DNA of 64,000 nt from Symbiodinium natans. Lineage: Eukaryota > Sar > Dinophyceae > Suessiales > Symbiodiniaceae. The translations under genes were made by a program, and so were the position numbers. The stretch lies in contig CAJNDS010002668.1 of NCBI GenBank assembly GCA_905221605.1, positions 186,001-250,000 of the forward strand. The letters are read 5' to 3'. Positions 1 through 10,400 of the stretch are shown one piece after another. Each line of letters begins with the position of its first letter. Position 1 is the first letter of the stretch. The notes under the pieces were generated by a model, which did not search any database, was not told where the DNA came from, and saw only the letters and a program-made list of their open reading frames with translations.

Positions 1-745
1 AGGGTTTAGGGTTTTGGGGGGGGGGGGGGGTCGGCAATGCTACAAGTATTCTGGCTGATTGGCTCCTGCAGTCCCGATGCAAAAAAAGGGTTTAGGGAAC
101 CATAACCCTCAACCCTAAACCCTAAAGCCACCCTTTTAGGGTTCATTTGAGGTCCCCAAGGATCATTCTGGTCCCATGGTGTTTGCATCGCACCAGTAGT
201 AGGACGTCATGACTGAAATACCCTAAACCCTAAGCCCTGAACCCTAAACCCTAAGCCCTAAACCCTAAACCCTAAACAGAGAGCCACAAAAAACATGAGA
301 CGACGCTTGGCAGCCTTCAGGAATCCCACACGTCCCAAAGCCCGCTTTCAGCACGCGTTTTTTGAATCAGAAGGTTTTTGTTGTCAACGTGCCAAAACCC
401 GCCTTCAAGACGCTTTCCCTTAACCGTAAGGTTTTTGTTTGTTGGTTTCGCGTTTTGGGAAGCCCCAATATCAGAATCCCAGCCGTTCATTGCAGGGAGG
501 GGGGGTTTGGTCCACGTATCATGAACCCCATTGGTGCCTAAAACACAGGCCTCCCCCCTCCCCCCCAATAGCCCAGAATGTAGAGACCCTAGTCAACCCT
601 AACCTCTCTAAACCCAACACTCTCGAAACCATCCCCAAAGCCCAAGCCCCAAACACCAAACCCCAAACCCCAAACCCTAAACCCTAAACCCCAAACTCCA
701 AACCCCAAACCCCAAACCCTAAACCCTAAACCCCTGCCGCCGCAG
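1..745. other. Intronic or intergenic DNA rich in telomeric repeats
   Basis: No convincing gene. It holds a 15-base G run near base 16-30, short CCCTAAA tracts at about 220-277 and 655-735, and a fragment of repeat family T7 (ggttcatttgaggtccccaa) near 138-160. Confidence 0.6.
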
Positions 746-805
746 ATTTCCTGAGGCAGCTCTGGGACGCGGCGGAGAAGCCGCCCCCGGGCACTCCAGT
801 CCTCG
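746..805 (+). CDS. Candidate internal exon, unidentified protein
   Basis: A CCCTAAA tract runs up to a CGCAG acceptor at 741-745. The open reading that follows begins FLRQLWDAAEKPPPGTPVL and reaches a possible GT donor (gtggcg) at 806. TTTAGGG repeats start about 30 bases further on. The GC-rich composition contrasts with its flanks. I recognise no family. It could be the first visible exon of a gene running to about 5.8 kb. Confidence 0.4.
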
Positions 806-1432
806 GTGGCGACAAAGCACCACCTTAGGGGCTCTAGGGGGTTTAGGGTTTAGGGTTTAGGGTTTCGGGGTGTGGCTAGGGCTTTTAGGGCTTTAGGTTT
901 CTGTTGGGGCTTCCAGGGCGTTTAGTGGTTCAGGGTGCAGTGTTTGTTTTAAGGTGTAGGGTGTTCGGATGTTAGGGTTTTAGGGTGTTGGGTGTTGCTT
1001 AAATTGTCTAAGGAATCTGCTGAACCATGGTTTTTCGTTTTGATTTTGTACAAGGGGTTCAGTCCGGTAACAGCTGGGATACTGGAGCGTTTTGCTGTTT
1101 CCCCACGAGATTTCAAGAATCTCGTGTTCAGACGACTCGACCCCTTAGGCTCTCAAAATAGCCCAAAAACCTTACAAAAGAAAGCCTTTGGCCCAAAAGA
1201 CCTAAAATAGGAGTCCTTAGAGCCTTGTAGGGTAAACCCTAAACCCTAAACCTTAAACCCTAAACCCTATACCCTAAACATGGGAGTCCTCAGAGCCTTA
1301 GGGGGCACATCAATTCAACAATGCGCTGCGGACATGGCTGCATCGCGCACTAGAGGAAAAAAGAAGCGTGCTCTGATGCATCCATGTGGCAGAGTGCGAG
1401 TGCCTATGAAACCTCACATTCCCAAAACCCAA

Positions 1433-1532
1433 AACCCTAAACCCTAAACCCTAAACCCTAAACCCTAAACCCTAAACCCTAAACCCTAAACCCTAAACCC
1501 TAAACCCTAAACCCTAAACCCTAACCCTATCA
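1433..1532. repeat. Telomeric CCCTAAA array
   Basis: About 14 nearly perfect CCCTAAA units; the last few degrade to CCTAACCCTATC. It lies just upstream of the candidate exon at 1567. Confidence 0.95.
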
Positions 1533-1566
1533 ACCCTAAACCAAGAGAGAGAACTACAGAGAGCAG

Positions 1567-1634
1567 GGTTTGCCCTACGCAAAGTGACGCTCCGTGTGGC
1601 GCGACCGGCTGCTGCGGCGGCGGCCAAAAAGCAT
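1567..1634 (+). CDS. Candidate internal exon, basic and alanine-rich
   Basis: The reading after a GAGCAG acceptor is FALRKVTLRVARPAAAAAAK, ending at the next CCCTAAA tract. The GC-rich insert stands out from the surrounding repeats. Unlike most exons here, its downstream flank is CCCTAAA rather than TTTAGGG. No family is recognised. The whole stretch could be non-coding. Confidence 0.35.
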
Positions 1635-1635
1635 G

Positions 1636-1705
1636 AACCCTAAACCCTAAACCCTAAACCCTAAACCCTAAACCCTAAACCCTAAACCCTAAACCCTAAA
1701 CCCTC
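1636..1705. repeat. Telomeric CCCTAAA array
   Basis: Nine to ten perfect CCCTAAA units, starting directly after the candidate exon at 1567-1634. Confidence 0.95.
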
Positions 1706-2439
1706 AACGAAACCTTATCTGGATCCTTAAGCGTACCGAAAGCCAGCTTGTACCCCCTTACAAGGGTATATTTCCTAATCCTGAAGGTGCACTACCTCCC
1801 CAAGTAAGGGGGCATATACACGGGACCATGTAGATACCCTTAGACATTCTCAGCAGGAAGTCTCTAAACTCTACCCAAGTCAAGGCCCGAAGCAATGCTG
1901 CGGTTGGCATTGGGCGCGCTGCGCGTGGCACGACGCCGCGCTGCCATTGGGAATTGCACTTAGGGTGAACCGGATTCAGGCTTCAATGGCGTGGTTCCCT
2001 GAAAGATCTGATTGTGGATTCAGTTTGAGGGTTTGGGGCTTCACACGCACACTCACCGCTTCCCCCCCTCACACTCCGCTGCCGGCTTGTTTGGTCCAGA
2101 GCCTTTATCTGAAAATGTGGGCCCTTATGCCCACTTGTTCCTTACAAGACTGCTTTGGGAATCACACTGTACCCTTATCGAGCTCCAAAGGAAGGGTCAG
2201 GTCAAGAGGATGGACCAAAAACAGAAGGAATCCAGATATTCTACTGGGAAGCCCTTTTGACTTAGTAAGTAGGGATAGTAAGGAGGGCTGTGGAGATTAT
2301 AATGGGGATTCGAGGGGATACGAAGTACACTGACTAAGTCAAAAGAGCTTCTAGCTTGGGTTTACCTTTACCGGCTTAGGCAGCGGTCAGATGGTCAGTC
2401 GTCACCCTCCCTTGGAGATAGTCTCATCATTCCTGTCAG

Positions 2440-2495
2440 CCTAAACCCTAAACCCTAAACCCTAAACCCTAAACCCTAAACCCTAAACCCTAAAC
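2440..2495. repeat. Telomeric CCCTAAA array
   Basis: Eight CCCTAAA units; an acceptor-like CAG follows at 2501-2503. Confidence 0.93.
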
Positions 2496-2503
2496 GAAAG
2501 CAG

Positions 2504-2561
2504 ACTCCCATCAGGTCGTCGTGGGCGGGTATGCGAAGCTGCATGAGTTGCATGGCTGCAC
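2504..2561 (+). CDS. Weak candidate exon
   Basis: A short open reading with DSHQVVVGGYAKLHELHG follows a CCCTAAA tract and a CAG. Nothing identifies the product, and another frame is equally open, so it may not be coding. Confidence 0.22.
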
Positions 2562-3062
2562 CTAAACCCTAAACCCTAAGCCCTTGTCAGGTTCATTTGG
2601 TCCTTAAGGTTAGGAGCGTGGGGTGAAGGTTTTGGGCGTGGCCCTGATGTGAGGCTTTAGTTTGACATTTCTTTGCCCAATAAGCAGGTCCATTCCCCGC
2701 ACCTCTGTCAAGCGCACGGCCCAAACCGAACTTTCAGTTTGGGCTTCCCTAAAAAACCCTAAACCCTATTCCCTGTTCCCGGGTTTGGCCTGGTTGGACA
2801 TGAATGCCTCTTCAATCTCAGTGGAGGTACCTTGAATACATGGGTCTGTATTCCTAGTAGAGTAAGAGTAGCATAGGAACAACAGAACTGGATCAGAACT
2901 TGTGAATTGCACACATAGCAAAGGGGTCTTGAACAGTTGCATGCGACCCCATGACGACGACGCCACGCTCTGCTTTCCGTTCGCTGTCTTGGCTTGCAAG
3001 GCTGCTGTCTTGGGGGGTTCACTTGGTCAATGTCGGCTAAGATACATCCCAGTCACGACTAA

Positions 3063-3108
3063 GAGTTTAGGGTTTAGGGTTTAGGGTTTAGGGTTTAGGG
3101 TTTAGGGT
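3063..3108. repeat. Telomeric TTTAGGG array
   Basis: Six to seven perfect TTTAGGG units. Confidence 0.93.
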
Positions 3109-3503
3109 TTATTCTTTTGAGCCTTTAAGTGAAGTTGAGCCGAAGCAAACTGGATGTAAGTGGGTGTCGGCCCCATCGGCTCGAAGCCAGGCCCGTCAGA
3201 TTTCTTCAAAAGGCGGACTCCTGTAGCCTGCTTAGTGAGGTAGTTTAGGGCTGAGGGCTTGGGACATGTGATCCTTTTTCCCCCTTATTATTGGGTTTCA
3301 GAGGAGTTCATACTCAGGAATAGTTTTTCAGAGGGTATTGAGGGCCATCCTAGTTAGCGGCCTTTGGGGTGGGTGGCGGGCAACAAGGGGGTGGGTCCGG
3401 TGTGGCCCCCCAGAGTGCGGAAGCATGGGCTTCGTAGACCCATGGCCTGGGCGGTATGAGCTGTCCATGAAGCTGGCGAGCCCCTGGGCTGCGGGGAGCT
3501 GGG

Positions 3504-3560
3504 GTTTAGGGTTTAGGGCTTAGGGTTTAGGGTTTAGGGTTTAGGGTTTAGGGTTTACGG
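3504..3560. repeat. Telomeric TTTAGGG array
   Basis: About eight units with one GGGCTTA variant. It follows a GC-rich open stretch (3415-3500, reading SMGFVDPWPGRYELSMK) that may be an exon. Confidence 0.9.
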
Positions 3561-3606
3561 CCTAGGGCTTACTTAGGGTTTTGGGTTTAGGGTTCATGGG
3601 TTCTCA

Positions 3607-3735
3607 TACAGGTACGGGCCCCTTCATTTTACGAACTCTACCTAAGAGACTTATAACCTGAAGCAAAAGTACAAAGATCCCAATTCAGGGTCATTAATTA
3701 TAGCTCTATTTATGCCTAGGGGGCATCCACTAGCT
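3607..3735. mobile_element. Degenerate T3-family palindromic element
   Basis: It shares the order gggccccttcatt, 'acttataacctgaag', 'aggatcc-like', 'tatagctctatttat' with the better copies near 44995 and 61215. The terminal inverted repeats are decayed. Confidence 0.45.
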
Positions 3736-3854
3736 GCACTAGCTAAAGTACATGGGCTTTGTCCAGATTGGGAGTCTGTATAGAAGCTGCCTCAGCCCTA
3801 AGAATGACGATATCTCCCGCCTTCAGGTCCCAGGCAAGGCTTCCCACAAAAAAG

Positions 3855-3962
3855 CGGGACAAACCCTGCAACCGCTTGGCAGCTGAGTGATACCCTTTTG
3901 CCAGTTTAAGGTTCTGGATTCCCCCTTTTTAAAGTAACCCACCCCGAACACCCCAAAATATG
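3855..3962. mobile_element. Degenerate T1-family palindromic element
   Basis: It carries the T1 core 'gataccctttt...ggttctgg.ttccc..tttaaagtaaccca' with poorly preserved ends. Confidence 0.4.
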
Positions 3963-4194
3963 AGCATCCCCTAATCATGACTTATGCTACTGATACAATA
4001 AGGCACCCTTGATTTCGGAACCCCTAAACCCTAAACCCTAAACCCTAAACCTTAAACCTGGCCTACTCTCGGCCCACAGGCCTGGAGCAGGACGAGATCG
4101 GCCCACAGGCCGAGATCAGAGTCACACTCGGTCGTCAGTTGACTGTTTCGTTGTTGGTCCACCTCTTGGTGTAACAGAGAAACTCTCTAGGTAT

Positions 4195-4345
4195 ATGCAT
4201 GTATAGATATGTATATGTATATATACACACACTCTTTTACACATACATATATATGTATATATGTATGTACGCATGTAGAGAGAGATAGACATGTATCTCG
4301 TAGCAGCAGATCAAAAAATATGTATACATATATATATATATATGT
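4195..4345. repeat. TA/CATA-rich microsatellite stretch
   Basis: Alternating TATA, TGTATA and CACATA runs, interrupted by a GAGAGA tract. Simple sequence, not coding. Confidence 0.8.
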
Positions 4346-4831
4346 TTACATTTTTGATTTTATTCATGGCATGCGCATCAGAGTTTACATACAGTTAAAT
4401 GCCTACATACATGTCAGATGCATTCGCAGAAGCATATCATTCTCATGTACAGCGAGGTTCAGAGCGCGGTGGCCCTTAACAACCCCCCCAACCCTCTGCT
4501 AGAGGATTAGGGTTTAGGGTTTAGGGGTTTGCTGGTTGTTTGAAGTCCTCAGTGAGCCTCAGTACGATGAGCTGCTTCGTAGGTTGGCGGAATAACTGCT
4601 TTCCTGAAGTTCTTGCATGTTGCTTGCTTCCTTCCCTCTCAGGCCGGAGCCTGAGCAGTCCTGGGTTAAAAGGGTTTAGGGCATGATCCATAGGTGCGAT
4701 GCTGCCCCTTTCCACTGACGACGCCGGCCATGGAGTGTGTCTTCCAGGACACGTGTGTTGAGGGTTTAGGGTTTAGGGTTTAGGGTTTGGCTGGTAGAGT
4801 CGAAGTATTCCCGCGATGCCTCACTTGAAAG

Positions 4832-4931
4832 CTACTTAGAGGTTCATGGGTACCTATAAGCCCAGTCAGAACTGTACTGATAAGCCTCCGAATTCCCCCA
4901 AGTAGGTTAGAAGTCCCTGAAACCTCCAAGA
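4832..4931. mobile_element. T2-family palindromic element
   Basis: The left end ctacttagaggttcatgggt and right end cctgaaacctccaag are inverted copies. The middle has the family motif gtcagaactgtactgataag. About 100 bp, no ORF, MITE-like. Confidence 0.65.
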
Positions 4932-5254
4932 ACTGAACCTCAAGGTATGGAATTTTTTCGAGCATAACTCAGTGCCAGCATTATCTCCTTCCTTGCCTTC
5001 AGGATAGAGTTAGAGACATAAAGTGCCCGAGTAAGTACCCTTTGAAATTCGGCAGGCGCCCTCAACTAGACTTGGTTCAGGCGTACAGGGTTTAGGGATG
5101 GGGCCGATTTGAAGGCTTCCCTTCAAGTGCCCACGACCTCATTGTTTAGGACTTTCTACGCTGGTGTGGGGCCCCTCAGACCTTATGAATTGGCGTCTTG
5201 GGCCCTGAGGGATCTTCAACCCTAAACCCTTAAACCCTTAAGCCCTAAACCCTT

Positions 5255-5355
5255 CCTTAAAGGACCAAATGAACCTTAAAAGGGTTCTTAGTTCATGTAC
5301 CTGAATAAGGATCATAGTAGTATAGGGAATGTGACCCCAATTTTAGGGTTCCTAA
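5255..5355. mobile_element. T7-family palindromic element
   Basis: It begins ttaaaggaccaaatgaacc and contains 'ttcatgtacctgaataaggatcatagtagtat' in degenerate form, then 'gtgaccccaattttaggg'. Shared with copies near 31438, 32342, 35930 and 43563. Confidence 0.5.
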
Positions 5356-5409
5356 ACCCTAAACCCTAAACCCCTAAACCCCTTAAACCTGGCTTGCGCC
5401 TTGCCGCAG

Positions 5410-5465
5410 GACCCGCAGCTGCTCATGATGCTCGTGTCAGCTGCTGGACTACCAGCCGCGCCTTG
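5410..5465 (+). CDS. Candidate exon, unidentified protein
   Basis: A TTGCCGCAG acceptor follows a CCCTAAA tract. The reading DPQLLMMLVSAAGLPAAPWP is hydrophobic and GC-rich. It continues open until the next CCCTAAA tract at 5504. The donor is unclear and the family is not recognised. Confidence 0.4.
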
Positions 5466-5503
5466 GCCGGCAAGAGGTCCAAGGCATAGCAAGCTTGTAC
5501 AAA

Positions 5504-5575
5504 CCCTAAACCCTAAATCCTAAACCCTAAACCCTAAACCCTAAATCCTAAACCCTAAACCCTAAACCCCAAAAA
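5504..5575. repeat. Telomeric CCCTAAA array with TCCTAAA variants
   Basis: About ten units, two of them reading atcctaa. Confidence 0.92.
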
Positions 5576-5635
5576 CCCAAAAACCCTAAGACCTATATGG
5601 TTAAAAGGTACACCGTGTTGTATAGGATAAGAACC

Positions 5636-5702
5636 CTAGACCCTAAACCCTAAACCCTAAACCCTAAACCCTAAACCCTAAACCCTAAACCCTAAACCCT
5701 TG
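5636..5702. repeat. Telomeric CCCTAAA array
   Basis: Nine perfect units immediately upstream of the candidate exon at 5713. Confidence 0.95.
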
Positions 5703-5712
5703 CAAGATACAG

Positions 5713-5792
5713 CCAGCAAACAGAAGTCCATGCGAACTACAGGCGCGCGCCTGCAGGGCCACCCGCCGGGCCCTGAGCAAGGCCTGGGTGCG
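5713..5792 (+). CDS. Candidate exon bracketed by inverted telomeric repeats
   Basis: CCCTAAA repeats end about 10 bases upstream, and a TTTAGGG array starts directly at the 3' edge. The reading is SKQKSMRTTGARLQGHPPGP, continuing to a possible donor that is the repeat itself (GTTTAGGG at 5793). No known family. The bracketing arrangement is the main support. Confidence 0.4.
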
Positions 5793-5864
5793 GTTTAGGG
5801 TTTAGGGTTTAGGGTTTAGGGTTTAGGGTTTAGGGTTTAGGGTTTAGGGTTTAGGGTTTAGGGT
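5793..5864. repeat. Telomeric TTTAGGG array
   Basis: Ten perfect TTTAGGG units beginning at the predicted end of the preceding exon. Confidence 0.95.
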
Positions 5865-6095
5865 GTAAGAACTCGCAGTTTTTTGGAGTCTTTCGGATTT
5901 TTGGTCTAGGGTTTAGGGTTGAGGGTTTTGTGAATGTACCCTTGATGTAAGGGCTGGAGCTTAAAGCCTGCATCTGGAGTCATGCAGTTCAGGCCATACT
6001 CTTCGATTACGCGATATGGAGTTCCCTGGGGTCCTAGAGTGGCTCAGAGTGCTTCCGGGTGTTCCTTCGGGCCTGTTTATCCTCAACCCGAAGCC

Positions 6096-6155
6096 TAAAC
6101 CCTAAACCCTAAACCCTAAACCCTAAACCCTAAACCCTAAACCCTAAACCCTAAG
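6096..6155. repeat. Telomeric CCCTAAA array
   Basis: Eight units followed by gcccc. Flanks hold no recognisable exon. Confidence 0.93.
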
Positions 6156-6259
6156 CCCCTTCGACCTAAAGCTCCAAGGTCTCTCCTCCTCGTGGCTCAA
6201 GAGAAGCAATCCTTGTTGGCTGAAGAAGCCCCCCCAAAAACAAACGATAATACTCTCTA

Positions 6260-6352
6260 TATAGCCCTTATATATATATATATATATTTGTTTATTTATA
6301 TTTATCTTTATATATATACATATATGTATGTATGTGTGTGTGTGTGTTTGTG
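6260..6352. repeat. TA/TTTA/TG microsatellite
   Basis: Runs of TATA, TTTATT and TGTGTG. Confidence 0.85.
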
Positions 6353-6518
6353 TTTTTGGACGAAGAATAGTTTCTTTTCTTTTTTTAGGGTGGTGCTTAA
6401 GCAGATAGGGATACCCGTTCTGGCCCTGAAGGAGCTGCAGACGTCCATGCCGGTGCTGTATGCAAGTGTCCCTTGACTGGGACCCTAAAAGCCCTAAGAC
6501 CCTAAAACCCCCTAAAGA

Positions 6519-6660
6519 CTACTTGGAGGTTCATGGTACTTATTCACCATGACTGTACTTATAGCTGTACTTTTTACCATACTAGGGCACTTAAGGGGCG
6601 TATAAGTGGGTTATAAGTGCAGAAATAAATGGATATTAAGTGCCATGAACCTCCAAGTAC
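6519..6660. mobile_element. T2-family palindromic element
   Basis: Left end actacttggaggttcatgg, right end ccatgaacctccaagta: a perfect inverted match over about 15 bases. About 140 bp, no ORF. Confidence 0.75.
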
Positions 6661-7438
6661 AGGTTCAAAAGCGTTTTGTTTTTTTGTTTCTCCCAGGCCA
6701 GGGCCGGCGTTATTCAATGGCCAGCAATGGCACCAACCTCACTCCACGGTACTTCACTTGAGGTCTAGGGTTTCGGGTTTCGGGCTCAGGGTTCAGGATT
6801 CGCACCGCTTCTTGGGATAGCGGCGTGCGAAGTGAAGCAGCTGATCTCGTCGTTGGATGTGTAGTAGGCCCTAAGAAACCCTGAACTCTATACGGCAAAC
6901 TATAAACCCTAAAGATTAGACTACATATCTTTATGTTGCGCATAGTTCTTATCGTATGCTCTAAATGGCATGCAATGTATGCATATAGTCCCTAAACCCG
7001 AAGCCCCAAAGCCCTAAACCTATGTAGAAAGAAGCGGAGATCCCCACTCCGAAAGCCACGTAGAGCAGTTGAAAGGGGCAAGGCCTTACACAGGCTGAGG
7101 GTTTAGGGCGGTGTAGGTCCAGCGTCAAAAGAGTTTTCTGAGTATTGTACTCCTCACGACCACTTGGACCTCAAACCCCAACATGTCCCTAAACCCTGCA
7201 ATCGTTTTGCACCTGCTTTCGTTGGAGGGCTTAGGGTGGGTAACCCAAAACCCCAAGCCTAAACCCTCATCCCTCAACCCTAGTTTTGGATACCAACAAC
7301 CCTCCCGAAGAAAACCCCGAGCCTAGAGAGCCACCCTCAACCCTAAACCCCAAACCCTAAACCCCAAACCCCAGACCCTAAACCGAAAACCCTAAACCCC
7401 AACCCTAAACCCTAAACCCTAAACCCTAAACCCTACAG

Positions 7439-10400
7439 ACCGCCAGGCCATGCCTTCCATCTACGTGATCGGAGGCGCATGTCGCAACCTAGGCCGCCTT
7501 GACGAGAATGGCAGGGCCTCAGGGCCCATGTGCCTCTCTAGGGTTTAGGGTTTAGGGTTTAGGGTTTAGGGTTTAGGGTTTAGGGTTCTTAGCTTGGGTA
7601 CCTGATACCCTAAGGGTCCAGGTAGCTCTTTAGAATATACTTGGGCCTTCAAGGGGTTCCCATAGTGTAGCTTTAGGGTCCAAGTATAGAAAATGACAGG
7701 GCCTGTGGGACACTTCTACAGACCCTAGTATAAACCCCAAACCCTACACCCTAAACCCTAAACCCTAAACCCTAAACCTAAACCCTCCCACGCTTGAGAC
7801 ATCTGGAGTCCTGCCTGCGCGTGGGCTACTTGTAAGAGTCGAAGCCCTAGACCCCAAAGGCGGGTGGCACGCCCAAACCACGCAACCCTGAGTAGGTGCA
7901 GTCCCCCAACCCTAAGCAGTCCCTTAAATCAGTCCCTGAACCCTAAGTAGGTGCAGTTCCGGAGACCCCCGTAGGTGCAGTTCCTTAACCTTAAGTAAGT
8001 GCAGTCCCGGAACCATAGGCCCGAAGCCCTAAACCCTAAACCCTAAACCCTAACACCCTTGGGCCCGACGTAGCAAAAGGCCACATCCGAGGTGTGTTGA
8101 ACGTCATGAAGCGACTGGATGCGGGCGGGACAGAATGGCAGCCGGTGCCATCTATGCCACTAGGATGCGATTGTGCAGGTTTTTAGGGGATACGGAGGTT
8201 TTTTGTTTCTCGGGTCGATAGGGTTTTTAGAGTTTCACGGAAGTCTATGGAATGGCATGCAGCCATCATGCCCACCGCAAGGCCAGTGGCGCACAGAGAG
8301 TCCGAGAGTTTGAGAGAAGGTGGTCGCCAAATGAAACCAAATCGTGCATAAAACAGCAAAGGGCAACCCTAAACCCTAAACCTTAAGCCCTAAACCCTAA
8401 ACCCTAATCCTTAAACCCTAAACCCGAAACCCTAACCCTAAACCCTAAACCCCCCTGAGTCTCCTTGTTCGATGCTAAGGCCCAGCTCCCGACGACTTTG
8501 TGCGGCAACGGCGTGTAACGGCCGCCGAGCTGCGGTCAGTTGCAGGACGTATACCTGGGTTTGGATTTTCATGTGGTCTCCAAGATTTAGGGTTTAGGGT
8601 TTCGGGTTTAGGGTTTTCTTCTACGAACAGTCCTTAACAGGGATTTTGTACCCCCTATGTTAATCGCCATTAAGGACTGTTAGCATAAGGGGTAACATCC
8701 CAAGTGAATGCCACAGAGTGTCTTCTGACCATACCTTGGACTCAACCCCAAAGCCAAAACCCTAAACCCTTAACCCTTAACCCTGAACCAAACCCCTTTT
8801 TGCGGCGGTTACCCCCCTGTCCTGGGAAGCCAGGCAGAGCTGATAATTTACTCGTCTCGGCCCTGGGCGAGAAAAGGGTATTCCCCCCAAATAGGGGGTA
8901 CCCTTAGTATACCCCCCAAAAATAGTGTAGTCCTTATTGTAGGAACCCCCAAAAAGGGAACCCCTTTTTTTGTAAACCCCCATAATTGTTGTTCGCCTTG
9001 AATCTTTGACCAGAGTCGTTTACTTGATTCAGGGTCTTCTCGTTGCGTTGAGTTACAGGCTTGACGCTTTAAAGCATTATTACATGTCTTGGCATGTGCT
9101 TGTGGCCACAGGAGCCCAATGCAGCGTTGACTAACAGAACTCTTCCTATGATCAAAGTGTCCTGTGAACTCCTTCTGTGACTCTACAGCCCATCTTCCAC
9201 GGGCCACCTGTCTCACCTGTCCAGCCCCTAAGCCCTAAACCCTATAGACCCTAAAGCCAACCCTAAACCCTAAACCCTAAACCCTAAACCCTAAACCCTA
9301 AACCCTAAACCCTAAACCCTAAACCCTAAACCCTACACTTCAACCCTAAACCTATCCTGCCTCAGAGGTCACCTGTACGTCTTCGGCGGAGAAGCTGTCA
9401 GCGTGATCCCGGGCACGGGCTTCATACCCAACTCCCTGAACACCATCGATGGCATGCTCAGGGCACCTTTTGCTGAAATCAGCCGTCTAGGAGTTCTATA
9501 GGGTTTAGGGTTTAGGGTTTAGGGTCTGCTTGGGCCCAAAACGCTAGAAATAGGAGACCAGCAACACAACCCACCTGGCTTGGTAGCCCAGTGGTACCCT
9601 TCGCCCTATTTTGGGTTCTGGGTTCCCTTATAAAGTAACCAACCAAAAAAAGGGTGCCCTTATTATATGATTTACTGGGCTACTAAGCTGGGTAGCGGCT
9701 ACGTCTGCTTCGTACCTGGACTGCAATCTTGTACCTTATCAATAGTGAAGTTCCATTGCCCTGTTTAAGGGTACGGAGGTGACTCTAGGTCAACCCCCCG
9801 AAACCGCGAGGGTTTCTGGGTAAAGAAAGCCCTAACCCTAAACCCTAAGCCCAAACTGTAAACCCTAAACCCTACTGTAAACCCTATAAACCCTAAACCC
9901 GAAACCCGAAACCCTAAACCCTAAACCCTAAACCCCTGTAAACTCAGGATTACATACAGCTGGATTGCGCCGAGCGCTTCGAGCCTTTGCATGGCACTTG
10001 GGAGGCCGGCGTTTTTTGCAGGAGTCATGCCGGGATCTGTCTGGCTGGTGCTTAGTAGGAATGAGGGAATTATAGGGCCCTATATACCCTTTAAGGGACT
10101 CTATGGGGCCCTCACTCCCTCATTCCCTACTAAGAACCAGGGGATCTTGAGGGAAAGTATGCGCTGTTGTGAGGCAGCCTGTTCCTTGATAACTGTCACC
10201 CCCCTCCTTGAGATGTGAGGACACCAGGGTTGTTGAGAGGCCCATGTCCTAGGGTTTAGGGCTTAGGGTTTAGGGTTTAGGGCTTAGGGTTTAGGGTTTA
10301 GGGGTTAGGGGTTTAGGGGTTTAGGGTTTTATTGTGCAGGTCCTGCCGCCGATGCCGACTGCCCGTGCTGGCTGTGCAGCAACGACAGTGGACGGCCTGA

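Noticed and set aside
6185-6205. Spliced-leader relic (gtggctcaag resembles the end of the dinoflagellate leader)
   Set aside because: Only about 9 bases match and the preceding conserved part is absent.
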